Shown: in pieces, positions 1 through 5,366 of the stretch | Layout of the letters: each line of letters starts with the position of its first letter | How positions within the stretch are numbered: position 1 is the first letter of the stretch | Assembly (NCBI GenBank): GCA_049601975.1 | Contig: JBMYRC010000202.1 | Coordinates: 1-5,419, forward strand | Direction of reading: 5' to 3' | DNA from: UBA6544 sp049601975 | GTDB taxonomy: Bacteria > Pseudomonadota > Alphaproteobacteria > UBA8366 | Length of the DNA stretch: 5,419 bases | Notes under the pieces: model-generated | Database searches by the model: none | The model's input: only the letters and a program-made list of their open reading frames with translations | Told to the model about the DNA's origin: nothing | Made by a program: the position numbers and the translations under genes

Positions 1-245
1 CGCCATTTCTTCAAATCTTCCGCCGGGCTGAAGGTGATCCCCAAAACGACGGTGTCTTTATCGGCAAAATCCTGGGCTCTAGCACGGAACCCGTTGGCTT
101 GCTTTGTTCAATTATTGCCGAACGCGCGTGGATAGAACCACAGCACGACGTGTTTGCCAGCGTGATCCGACAAGCTCACATTTTGCCCGTCTTGATTGGG
201 CAGTGTGAAAGCCGGTGGCACGCTTCCGATTTCCGGTAGGGCCAT
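1..245 (-). CDS. Selenocysteine-containing BCP-like peroxiredoxin (AhpC/TSA family), 3' end outside window
   Basis: Peroxiredoxins of this thioredoxin-fold family reduce hydrogen peroxide and organic peroxides in the cytoplasm through a peroxidatic Cys near residue 45-50. Starting from ATG at 245, the frame reads MALPEIGSVPPAFTLPNQDG, a typical BCP-type N-terminus. It continues through the strand KHVVLWFYPRAF (31-42) and then meets TGA at codon 46 (bases 110-108). Without any frame change it goes on as TKQANGFRARAQDFADKD, then TVVLGITFSPAEDLKKW, which is clear family sequence, for 35 more full codons to the window edge. The TGA falls on the peroxidatic Cys of the usual TPGCT motif, so selenocysteine is the natural reading; Prx is an established bacterial selenoprotein family. 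Two oddities are visible. The conserved Thr three residues before the Cys is replaced (GNN before the UGA), and there is Asn51 where atypical 2-Cys BCPs carry a resolving Cys. The gene lies 68 bp behind a flavin oxidoreductase on the same strand. The alternative is a nonsense mutation or a sequencing error. Confidence 0.78.
81..110 (-). promoter_or_regulatory. Candidate bacterial SECIS element behind the in-frame UGA
   Basis: Reading the minus strand from the UGA (110-108), a hairpin follows. AGC (99-97) pairs with GCU (83-81), CA is bulged, ACGG (94-91) pairs with CCGU (87-84), and the loop is GUU (90-88). There are 17 nt between the UGA and the loop, and the first loop base is G followed by U. 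Bacterial SECIS elements recognised by SelB lie inside the coding region just after the UGA and have a short apical loop with a G at its start, so geometry and loop agree. The stem is short (4+3 bp), so the support is moderate and rests partly on the conserved position of the UGA. Confidence 0.55.
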
Positions 246-255
246 CGTGTCCTCT
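246..255 (-). promoter_or_regulatory. Ribosome binding site of the peroxiredoxin
   Basis: AGAGGA at 255-250 sits 4 nt before the ATG at 245 (5 nt counted from the GAGG core). It supports this start codon over any other in the frame. Confidence 0.55.
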
Positions 256-313
256 TTCTCGGTTGGTTGACATCACAGAATCATTTAACGTCCGGACCCA
301 ACCTCGCAAGTCG

Positions 314-1306
314 TCATTCAGACGCTACGGCACTCGGCAAGACACCGGATAAGCGTTGGCCAATAATTTCCTCGGTCTCACGGACAATCCTGTCGACCAG
401 TTCTTTTACCCTCGGCACATCGTCGATCAGACCCTGTACCTGACCGGCGGTCCAAATGCCAGCATCCGGGTCGCCTTCGTCGTACACGTGCTTGCCGCGC
501 TTGCCAGCGACAAGGTGACGCAAATCTTCGATCGTCGCGCCGCCCTTATCCTCAATTTCGACGACTTCGCTGCTTACGGCATTCTTCGCGACCCGTGCGG
601 AATTGCGGAGCGTCCGCAAGATTAGTTTCGTATCGCGTTCACTGTTCTGGACGATCTGCTGCTTTATGTTGTCGTGGATGCAGCTTTCCTGGGTGCACAT
701 GAAACGTGTTCCCATATTGATACCATCCGCCCCCAGTGCCAGAGCCGCGACGAGGCCCCGCGCGTCACCGAAACCGCCGGACGCGATCATCGGAATCGAA
801 ATTTTATCGGCAGTACACGGGATCAGGATCAAACCCGGCACATCGTCTTCGCCCGGATGACCGGCGCATTCAAACCCATCGATGGACACGCAGTCGACGC
901 CAATCGATTCCGCCTTGATCGCGTGCCGCACCGACGTGCATTTATGGACGACCTTGACGCCATTCTCTTTAAACGCCGGCAAATGATCTTGCGGATTGTT
1001 GCCTGCCGTCTCCACATATTTCACACCTGCCTCGATGATCGCTTGGCGATATTCAACATAGGGTGGCGGGTTCAAGGACGGCAGGATGGTGAGATTCACG
1101 CCGAAGGGTTTATCCGTGAGATCGCGGCATTTCGCGATCTCCTTAGTCAGGTCTTCCGGCGTCGGTTGTGTCAACGCGGTTATAAACCCGAGCCCGCCCG
1201 CATTGGCTACGGCAGCGACAAGTTCCGCATACCCAACCCACTGCATCCCCCCTTGAACAATGGGGTACTCAATGCCGAAGACCTCGGTGAATTTCGTTTT
1301 CAACAT
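314..1306 (-). CDS. FMN-dependent TIM-barrel oxidoreductase, PA1024-type NADH:quinone reductase / nitronate monooxygenase family
   Basis: This is a complete 330-residue cytoplasmic flavoprotein, the normal length for the family. Visible motifs in order are PIVQGGMQWVG (15-25, first barrel strand and FMN region), PFGVNLTILP (67-76), ETAGNNP (99-105), HKCTSVRHA (121-129), DGFECAGHPGEDD (143-155) with His150, ASGGFGDARGLVAALALGAD (175-194, phosphate-binding loop), INMGTRFM (196-203) and LRNSARVAKN (233-242). From memory these match Pseudomonas aeruginosa PA1024 closely. PA1024 was first called a 2-nitropropane dioxygenase and was later shown to be an FMN enzyme that reduces quinones with NADH. 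Quinone reduction is therefore the more likely activity, while nitronate oxidation is the usual automatic label. FabK-type enoyl-ACP reductase is less likely. The ATG at 1306 has only a weak upstream GGACGGG. It precedes the peroxiredoxin by 68 bp on the same strand with no clear terminator between them, so co-transcription is plausible. Confidence 0.9.
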   Translation of the reverse strand: MLKTKFTEVFGIEYPIVQGGMQWVGYAELVAAVANAGGLGFITALTQPTPEDLTKEIAKCRDLTDKPFGVNLTILPSLNPPPYVEYRQAIIEAGVKYVETAGNNPQDHLPAFKENGVKVVHKCTSVRHAIKAESIGVDCVSIDGFECAGHPGEDDVPGLILIPCTADKISIPMIASGGFGDARGLVAALALGADGINMGTRFMCTQESCIHDNIKQQIVQNSERDTKLILRTLRNSARVAKNAVSSEVVEIEDKGGATIEDLRHLVAGKRGKHVYDEGDPDAGIWTAGQVQGLIDDVPRVKELVDRIVRETEEIIGQRLSGVLPSAVASE

Positions 1307-1396
1307 ATCGCCCGTCCATTCTCTTTCTGTTACGGGATTTAGATATTTGATCTTGGACGCATTGAAAAGCGAGGCGGTGCTCTAGAACGTGTCCCC

Positions 1397-2064
1397 TTAT
1401 ACGGGGATGACCCGGTCTGGGGGAATCTCATGAGTAACAATCGCACCGCCGCCGTCGCGCGATTTCATATGAACCCGTCCACCATGTAATTCCATGAGTT
1501 GCCGCACGATCGACAAGCCCAAGCCAATACCGTCCTGCGCATTTATCTGTGCGGTCGCCACCTGCCAAAATGGTTCGAACACACACTCCTTATCCGCTTC
1601 ATCAATTCCGATGCCGCGATCGTCGACGCGAAACCCATACCATCTGGACCCGTCAGAACACCGGAGAACATTGGCGTTCCAATCGCGGCAATTTTCCTAA
1701 ATCGGACCATGTGATCCGCGGGAACGAATTCCGGGCAAGTGGCGTCGTCACCGCTGATCGAGCCTCGCACCCGGCACGTTTTGGGGTCGGCTAGTCAAAT
1801 GTGACGGAAATCGAGGTTCTCGAGCGGCACATGCGCTTCCTCCGGATCCAAGCCATCGGCGACGGTTAGAACCAACAGCCGAAATTCAGCTTTAACGTCC
1901 CGGTCGTAACGCTCGAGCACCCGTCCAAGATTTTCCGCGACAAGTAAGTTTCGTTCAGAGACCTCCACAGCTAAGTCATCATAGGTTTGCGAATGTGGCC
2001 AGACTGCAATCGGAATAGGGATCACCAGCGCCGTCATTAGGTAAATGTGGTATCTGACTGACAT
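1397..2064 (-). pseudogene. Decayed membrane sensor histidine kinase (internal deletion, frameshift, in-frame TGA)
   Basis: From ATG at 2064 the frame gives a short N-terminus, one hydrophobic segment (about residues 5-22, YHIYLMTALVIPIPIAVW) and a helical, dCache-like start (LVAENLGRVLERYDRDVKAEF). It ends at TGA (1797-1795) after 89 residues. The same frame continues beyond that TGA with sensor-like sequence (FVPADHMVRFRKIAA, then FSGVLTGPDG) to about 1640. In a different frame, bases about 1640 down to the TAA at 1399-1397 encode the end of a histidine-kinase ATPase domain: G1 box VDDRGIGID, F box FEPFWQV, G2 box GIGLGLSIVRQL, then LHGGRV and a short tail. The rest of the sensor, the second membrane segment, the phospho-accepting HisKA domain and the N box are missing. 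This looks like one large internal deletion with a frame change near 1630-1650, plus one nonsense codon. No good Shine-Dalgarno precedes 2064, and no response regulator is in the window. I judge it non-functional. Confidence 0.82.
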
Positions 2065-2146
2065 CAATTTTTACGACTTTAGGATCGCCGAGTAAGCGCG
2101 ATCTAGCACCTATTCTGAAAATACCCCGCACGAGGACGACATCTCC

Positions 2147-2167
2147 CTTTCGCCAAAACAACGAAAG
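2147..2167. other. Small inverted repeat CTTTCG/CGAAAG in the divergent intergenic region
   Basis: CTTTCG (2147-2152) and CGAAAG (2162-2167) form a perfect 6-bp stem with a 9-nt loop. The second arm shares bases 2164-2167 with the first arm of the longer terminator-like repeat, so the two structures cannot form together in one plus-strand RNA. That is the arrangement expected of an anti-terminator, though it could be chance. Confidence 0.35.
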
Positions 2168-2226
2168 ACCAACAAGATCCAGATCTTTTGGTGCTCCAAA
2201 ACCTAGAGGTGTCTGGTCTTTTTTTT
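2164..2226 (+). terminator. Terminator- or attenuator-like structure with T8 tract ahead of the dioxygenase gene
   Basis: On the plus strand AAAGACCA (2164-2171) is complementary to TGGTCTTT (2214-2221), which runs into a tract of eight T (2219-2226). Inside lies a second perfect hairpin, TTTTGG (2186-2191), TGCT loop, CCAAAA (2196-2201). CCAGA (2179-2183) can compete for TCTGG (2212-2216). A DNA dyad AAGATC-CA-GATCTT also sits at 2174-2187. No complete plus-strand gene lies upstream in the window. The structure would therefore act either as a leader attenuator for the dioxygenase operon, if transcription starts before it, or as a remnant. The loop is long and the core is AT-rich for a classical intrinsic terminator. 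Confidence 0.4.
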
Positions 2227-2231
2227 GTGTT

Positions 2232-2256
2232 GGGTTCGCTCTCTCCACGAGCGCCC
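2232..2256. other. Hairpin 51 bp before the dioxygenase start
   Basis: GGG (2232-2234) pairs with CCC (2254-2256), and CGCTC (2237-2241) pairs with GAGCG (2249-2253). There is a TT bulge and a 7-nt loop. No T-run follows on the plus strand, so it is not itself a terminator. It could be part of a structured leader or an operator dyad. A TAAGAT at 2268-2273 resembles a -10 box but has no convincing -35 partner. Confidence 0.35.
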
Positions 2257-2307
2257 TAATTAACGTGTAAGATAAAGTTTCATGACGAATAGCCGGGAAT
2301 TGAACGG

Positions 2308-3198
2308 ATGAGTACGTCTTCTACGCTGGCCTTACGCCAGAACGACTACACGAAAATTGAAGTTATTCCACTTGCCGGAGCTTTGGGCGCTGAAATCGCA
2401 GGTGTCGATCTCGCGAACATGGACGACGCAACCTTCGAGGAAGTGCACCGCGCCTGGCTCAAATATCAGGTAATTTACTTTCGCAAACAGGACATGACGC
2501 CGGATGATCACCTCGCCTATGCACGCCGGTGGGGCGAAATACACATCCACCCCTTCAATGCCCCGATGGATGGTTATCCGGAAATTCTGCAACTGCTAAA
2601 AACAGAGACGGCGGAGCGCAATAACGGCAATTTGTGGCATTCCGACCAGATGTACACGGCGACCCCCGCCAAGGCGACGATTCTGATCGCCCGTGAGATG
2701 CCGCCCTTTGGCGGCGACACAATGTTCACGAACCAGTACCTCGCCTATGACGCTTTGTCCGACGGCATGAAGAGAATGCTAGCCGACCTGAACGGCGTCA
2801 ACGACGGCAACAGCCGCAAGAACTTTCGCGGCAAGACCCGCGCCGAGCTGGCGCAAACAGGCCAAGCGACGACCCCGCAAAAGGAACCGGATCCAGATGT
2901 CCAGACGGTCTCCGTCCACCCGTTGATCCGCACTCACCCGGAGACTGGCCGCAAGGCGCTTTATGTTGGTTCGCATACAATCCGCATCGATGGCATGACG
3001 GACGACGAGAGCACTCCTCTCCTACAATATCTGATGGAACATTCCACCCGGCCCGAATTTGTCTGCCGGGTGCGATGGGAAGTTGGCACCCTGACCATGT
3101 GGGACAATCGCTGCTGCCAGCACTACGCGCTCAACGATTATCAGGGTGCGCGGCGCTGCGTCCACAAGATCACCGTCAAAGGGGACATCCCTTTCTAA
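2308..3198 (+). CDS. TauD/TfdA-family Fe(II)/2-oxoglutarate-dependent dioxygenase
   Basis: A complete 296-residue soluble enzyme of normal length for the family, which couples oxidation of 2-oxoglutarate to hydroxylation of a substrate such as taurine, an aryloxyalkanoate or a carnitine-like compound. The iron site is visible: His111-x-Asp113 in LWHSDQMY and the distal His272 in WDNRCCQHYALNDY. The 2-oxoglutarate-binding Arg is most likely Arg283 in GARRCVHKITV, and Thr138 in GGDTMF fits the usual co-substrate contact. The N-terminal ALGAEIAGVDL (25-35) and VIYFRKQDMTPDDHLAYARRWGE style sequence (from residue 55) are typical of TauD. ATG at 2308 is chosen because an in-frame TAG lies just upstream (2290-2292) and a weak GGGAA precedes it. 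The stop overlaps the start of the next gene as TAATG, so the two are translationally coupled. The substrate cannot be assigned; taurine is only one possibility. Confidence 0.92.
   Translation: MSTSSTLALRQNDYTKIEVIPLAGALGAEIAGVDLANMDDATFEEVHRAWLKYQVIYFRKQDMTPDDHLAYARRWGEIHIHPFNAPMDGYPEILQLLKTETAERNNGNLWHSDQMYTATPAKATILIAREMPPFGGDTMFTNQYLAYDALSDGMKRMLADLNGVNDGNSRKNFRGKTRAELAQTGQATTPQKEPDPDVQTVSVHPLIRTHPETGRKALYVGSHTIRIDGMTDDESTPLLQYLMEHSTRPEFVCRVRWEVGTLTMWDNRCCQHYALNDYQGARRCVHKITVKGDIPF
3178..3194 (+). promoter_or_regulatory. Hairpin at the coupled stop/start that covers the G-rich ribosome-binding region
   Basis: AAAGGG (3178-3183) and CCCTTT (3189-3194) form a perfect 6-bp stem with loop GACAT, ending one base before the overlapping TAATG (3196-3200). 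The only G-rich Shine-Dalgarno candidate for the oxidase gene (GGGG, 3181-3184) is mostly inside the stem. Ribosomes finishing the dioxygenase would open it. Part of the pattern is fixed by the coding of the common GDxP tail, so regulation is inferred. Confidence 0.35.
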
Positions 3199-4472
3199 TG
3201 GAGCTCCAACCCGAGAGCCACGGCCTGTGGGCAGCGACCGCACCACCACCGCCCGAGACATCGGTACTGGCGGAAGCAATAGAAACCGATGTTGCCATCG
3301 TGGGGGGGGGCTTCACGGGGCTCTCCTCGGCACTGCACTTAGCGGAAGCGGGGATATCGGCGACCGTCGTGGAGGCCAACGAGTTCGGCTTCGGCGGATC
3401 CGGACGCAATGCAGGCCTGGTCAATGCCGGTCTTTGGGTGCCACTCCCCGATATGATCAAGATGCTAGGCCCCGAGGCCGGTGAAAGGATGATCGAAGAC
3501 TTGGGTAACGCACCTTCGGTCGTTTTCGATTTGATCGAAAAATTTGGTATTCCGTGCGAGCCCGAGCGCGCCGGCACTTTGCACATGGCACATTCGGCAA
3601 AAGGATATGCGGACCTTAGCGCTAGATGCGAGGAATGGAGCAAACGCTTTGCACCGGTCGAAATGTTCGACCGCGAGACCACGATCTCCAAGACCGGCAC
3701 CAGAGCTTATCACGGCGCAATGCTCGACCGACGGGCAGGCACGATCCAACCACTGGCCTATGTTCGCGGGCTCGCCCATGCAGCGCTGAATGCGGGCGCA
3801 CGCCTTTACACACAATCGCCCGCGCAATCGATCTCCCAAGGAAACGACCGCTGGACGATAAAGACACCCACGGGAACGCTCTCAGCGGAACGATTGTTTA
3901 TCGCCACTGGTGGATATGGCGAAGGCGCCGACCAGGCCCGACATCCGACCGTGCCGTATTTTTATTTCCAATGCGCAACAAGGCCTTTAAGCCATAATGT
4001 TTTGGCCGAAATCTTGCCCGAAAAACACGGCACCTGGGACACGCATCCGGTGCTCAGGTCGTTCCGCCTCGATGCGGCCGGCAGGCTTATCTTCGGCAGT
4101 ATCGGCAAACTGGATAGCGGCGGCGGACTTCATAAGGATTGGGCCGTCCGCGGATTGCGTACGATTTACCCACAAATCTCGGAAGATGCGTGGGAAGAAG
4201 CCTGGTACGGACGGATCGCCATGACCCAAGACCATCTGCCGCGTCTCATCGAAGTGGGACGCAACGGATTGGCGATTTACGGCTATAACGGCCGTGGCAT
4301 CGGCCCCGGCACCGTCTTCGGCCGCGCTGTAGCCAAATATTTCGAAACCGGCGACAAGGAGGCACTCCCCTTCCCGCTCACGCCGAACCCGAGTGAGCCA
4401 TTTGCCGGCCTGCGCGGTTTGGCAATCGAAGCCGGTGCGCGGGCTTTTCACTTCATCGACGGCAGAATTTAG
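3198..4472 (+). CDS. PuuB/OrdL-like FAD-dependent oxidoreductase (DAO family, probable amine oxidase)
   Basis: A 424-residue cytoplasmic flavoenzyme, close to E. coli PuuB (about 426), which oxidises gamma-glutamylputrescine; relatives oxidise N-methylated or secondary amino acids. A leading LWAATAPPPPE (10-20) is followed by the Rossmann motif DVAIVGGGFTGLSSALHLAE (31-50), Glu59 at the end of strand 2 for the FAD ribose, and GFGGSGRNAGLVNAG (64-78), the second conserved FAD stretch. Then come the middle substrate domain, IATGGYGEG (235-243) and the C-terminal FAD closure GYNGRGIGPGTVFGR (362-376). The frame is open further upstream (to 3075), but ATG 3198 is preferred. It overlaps the dioxygenase stop by one base, and the residues before it are only the shadow of the dioxygenase. 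The pair suggests one pathway in which the oxygenase activates a substrate and this enzyme removes or oxidises an amine. The substrate is unknown. Confidence 0.9.
   Translation: MELQPESHGLWAATAPPPPETSVLAEAIETDVAIVGGGFTGLSSALHLAEAGISATVVEANEFGFGGSGRNAGLVNAGLWVPLPDMIKMLGPEAGERMIEDLGNAPSVVFDLIEKFGIPCEPERAGTLHMAHSAKGYADLSARCEEWSKRFAPVEMFDRETTISKTGTRAYHGAMLDRRAGTIQPLAYVRGLAHAALNAGARLYTQSPAQSISQGNDRWTIKTPTGTLSAERLFIATGGYGEGADQARHPTVPYFYFQCATRPLSHNVLAEILPEKHGTWDTHPVLRSFRLDAAGRLIFGSIGKLDSGGGLHKDWAVRGLRTIYPQISEDAWEEAWYGRIAMTQDHLPRLIEVGRNGLAIYGYNGRGIGPGTVFGRAVAKYFETGDKEALPFPLTPNPSEPFAGLRGLAIEAGARAFHFIDGRI
3302..3310 (+). repeat. G9 homopolymer inside the FAD-binding motif codons
   Basis: Nine consecutive G encode Val-Gly-Gly-Gly of the Rossmann loop (residues 35-38 of the flavoenzyme). 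Synonymous alternatives exist for each Gly, so the tract is longer than the protein needs. Gain or loss of one G would truncate the enzyme near its start. Confidence 0.8.
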
Positions 4473-4474
4473 TC

Positions 4475-5353
4475 TTACCAATCCTGCGTATCGTATTTGA
4501 ACTTAAACCCACCTTCTTGCGGTTTAAACCCGCCACACGATGGCAACGGGAAGTGCATCATGCAAACCAGCGTGTCCGTCTCCGCATAGGTGTCCATGAA
4601 TTTGCGGCGAGTGTCGCTTGCGAGGGGGGGATCGAAATCAGGCCGCGCGCGCCATTCCGGATGCAGACATTGCACGGGGCAATGCATGAGATCTCCACCC
4701 ACAACAGCGCCGGTTCCCTTCGATTGGAACCTCACCGCGAAGTGGTCGGGCGTGTGACCCGGCGTCGGCTCAAGCCAGACTTCGTCATCAAGCGCGTAGT
4801 CGCTGGTGATCAATTCGGCCTGACCGGATTCGACCACCGGCAACACGCTGTCAATCAGCGATAAAGAGGCCGCAGGGTCTTCCTGTGCCTTAAAAATACC
4901 CAATTCCTTGTTTGACATCAGATATTTAGCGTTCGGAAACGTCGGAACCCACCGACCATCGACAAGCTTGGTGTTCCAGCCTACATGGTCGTGGTGCAGA
5001 TGGGTGCACATGACATAGTCTATATCTTCTGGCTTCAGCCCGACGGCGGCGAGGCTCTGCATATAGGTGTCATCGGTCTTCAGATGCCAGCCTTCGCGGT
5101 TGGGCCGGTTTTTGTCATTGCCGACACAGGTATCGACCAAAATGTTGTGATGTGAGGTGCGAACCACGTAGCTCTGCACCGGCAGGACGATCTCCGTTCC
5201 TTCGGGATTGAGGGCTTTCTCTGCAATCAACCAATCTTTGTGGGGCGCCCAATCCGCGTCAGTCGTGTCGGGGAAAAAATCGCCCGTCGGCACGCGCAAA
5301 AACAGCTCGTGTACCCGTGAAATTTGCAAATCGCCAACCATCCGATTTTTCAT
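4475..5353 (-). CDS. MBL-fold metallo-hydrolase (lactonase/AttM-like group)
   Basis: A complete 292-residue enzyme with a full dinuclear metal site of the metallo-beta-lactamase superfamily: His118, His120, Asp122 and His123 in THLHHDHVGW, His200 in EPTPGHTPDH, Asp221 in VVGGDLMH and His267 in MMHFPLP. The N-terminal half (SYVVRTSHHNILVDTCVGND, 61-80) is the usual beta-sandwich start, and GRWVPTFPNAKYLMSNKE (133-150) is typical of the group that contains acyl-homoserine lactonases and methyl-parathion-hydrolase relatives. No signal peptide is seen. Hydrolysis of a lactone, ester or thioester is likely, but the substrate cannot be named. ATG 5353 is supported by a strong Shine-Dalgarno 6 nt upstream; ATG at codon 5 is a weaker choice. 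The gene converges on the flavoenzyme with only 2 bp between stop codons, so it is a separate transcription unit whose mRNA must overlap its neighbour. Confidence 0.93.
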   Translation of the reverse strand: MKNRMVGDLQISRVHELFLRVPTGDFFPDTTDADWAPHKDWLIAEKALNPEGTEIVLPVQSYVVRTSHHNILVDTCVGNDKNRPNREGWHLKTDDTYMQSLAAVGLKPEDIDYVMCTHLHHDHVGWNTKLVDGRWVPTFPNAKYLMSNKELGIFKAQEDPAASLSLIDSVLPVVESGQAELITSDYALDDEVWLEPTPGHTPDHFAVRFQSKGTGAVVGGDLMHCPVQCLHPEWRARPDFDPPLASDTRRKFMDTYAETDTLVCMMHFPLPSCGGFKPQEGGFKFKYDTQDW

Positions 5354-5359
5354 CTAATG

Positions 5360-5366
5360 CCCTCCC
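5360..5366 (-). promoter_or_regulatory. Strong ribosome binding site of the MBL hydrolase
   Basis: GGGAGGG at 5366-5360 lies 6 nt before ATG 5353. It is the best Shine-Dalgarno in the window and fixes the start codon. Confidence 0.75.

Noticed and set aside
112..309. A minus-strand 65-codon open frame
   Set aside because: It overlaps the peroxiredoxin start in another frame, and the peroxiredoxin frame has the family sequence.
674..1342. A 222-codon plus-strand open frame
   Set aside because: It lies antisense to the clearly conserved flavin oxidoreductase, has no recognisable domain, and is best explained by codon composition of the real gene.
1391..1408. Inverted repeat GTCCCC/GGGGAT around the kinase stop codon as a terminator
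   Set aside because: No T-run follows on either strand and the stem is only about 5-6 bp.
1494..1794. Several plus-strand open frames of 68-81 codons
   Set aside because: They are antisense to the kinase remnant and have no recognisable content.
1979..2248. An 89-codon minus-strand open frame across the divergent intergenic region
   Set aside because: No domain, overlaps the kinase N-terminus in another frame, and crosses the inverted repeats.
2282..2311. Nine-codon upstream ORF whose TGA overlaps the dioxygenase ATG
   Set aside because: No Shine-Dalgarno, no regulatory codon run; probably chance.
3075..3197. Longer N-terminus for the FAD oxidase (41 extra codons)
   Set aside because: The extra residues are the dioxygenase coding region read in another frame; the TAATG start gives the standard family length.
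3176..3839. Minus-strand open frames of 174 and 124 codons
   Set aside because: Antisense to the FAD oxidase, whose motifs are intact; compositional shadows.
3987..4481. A 164-codon minus-strand open frame
   Set aside because: Antisense to the C-terminal half of the FAD oxidase; no domain seen.
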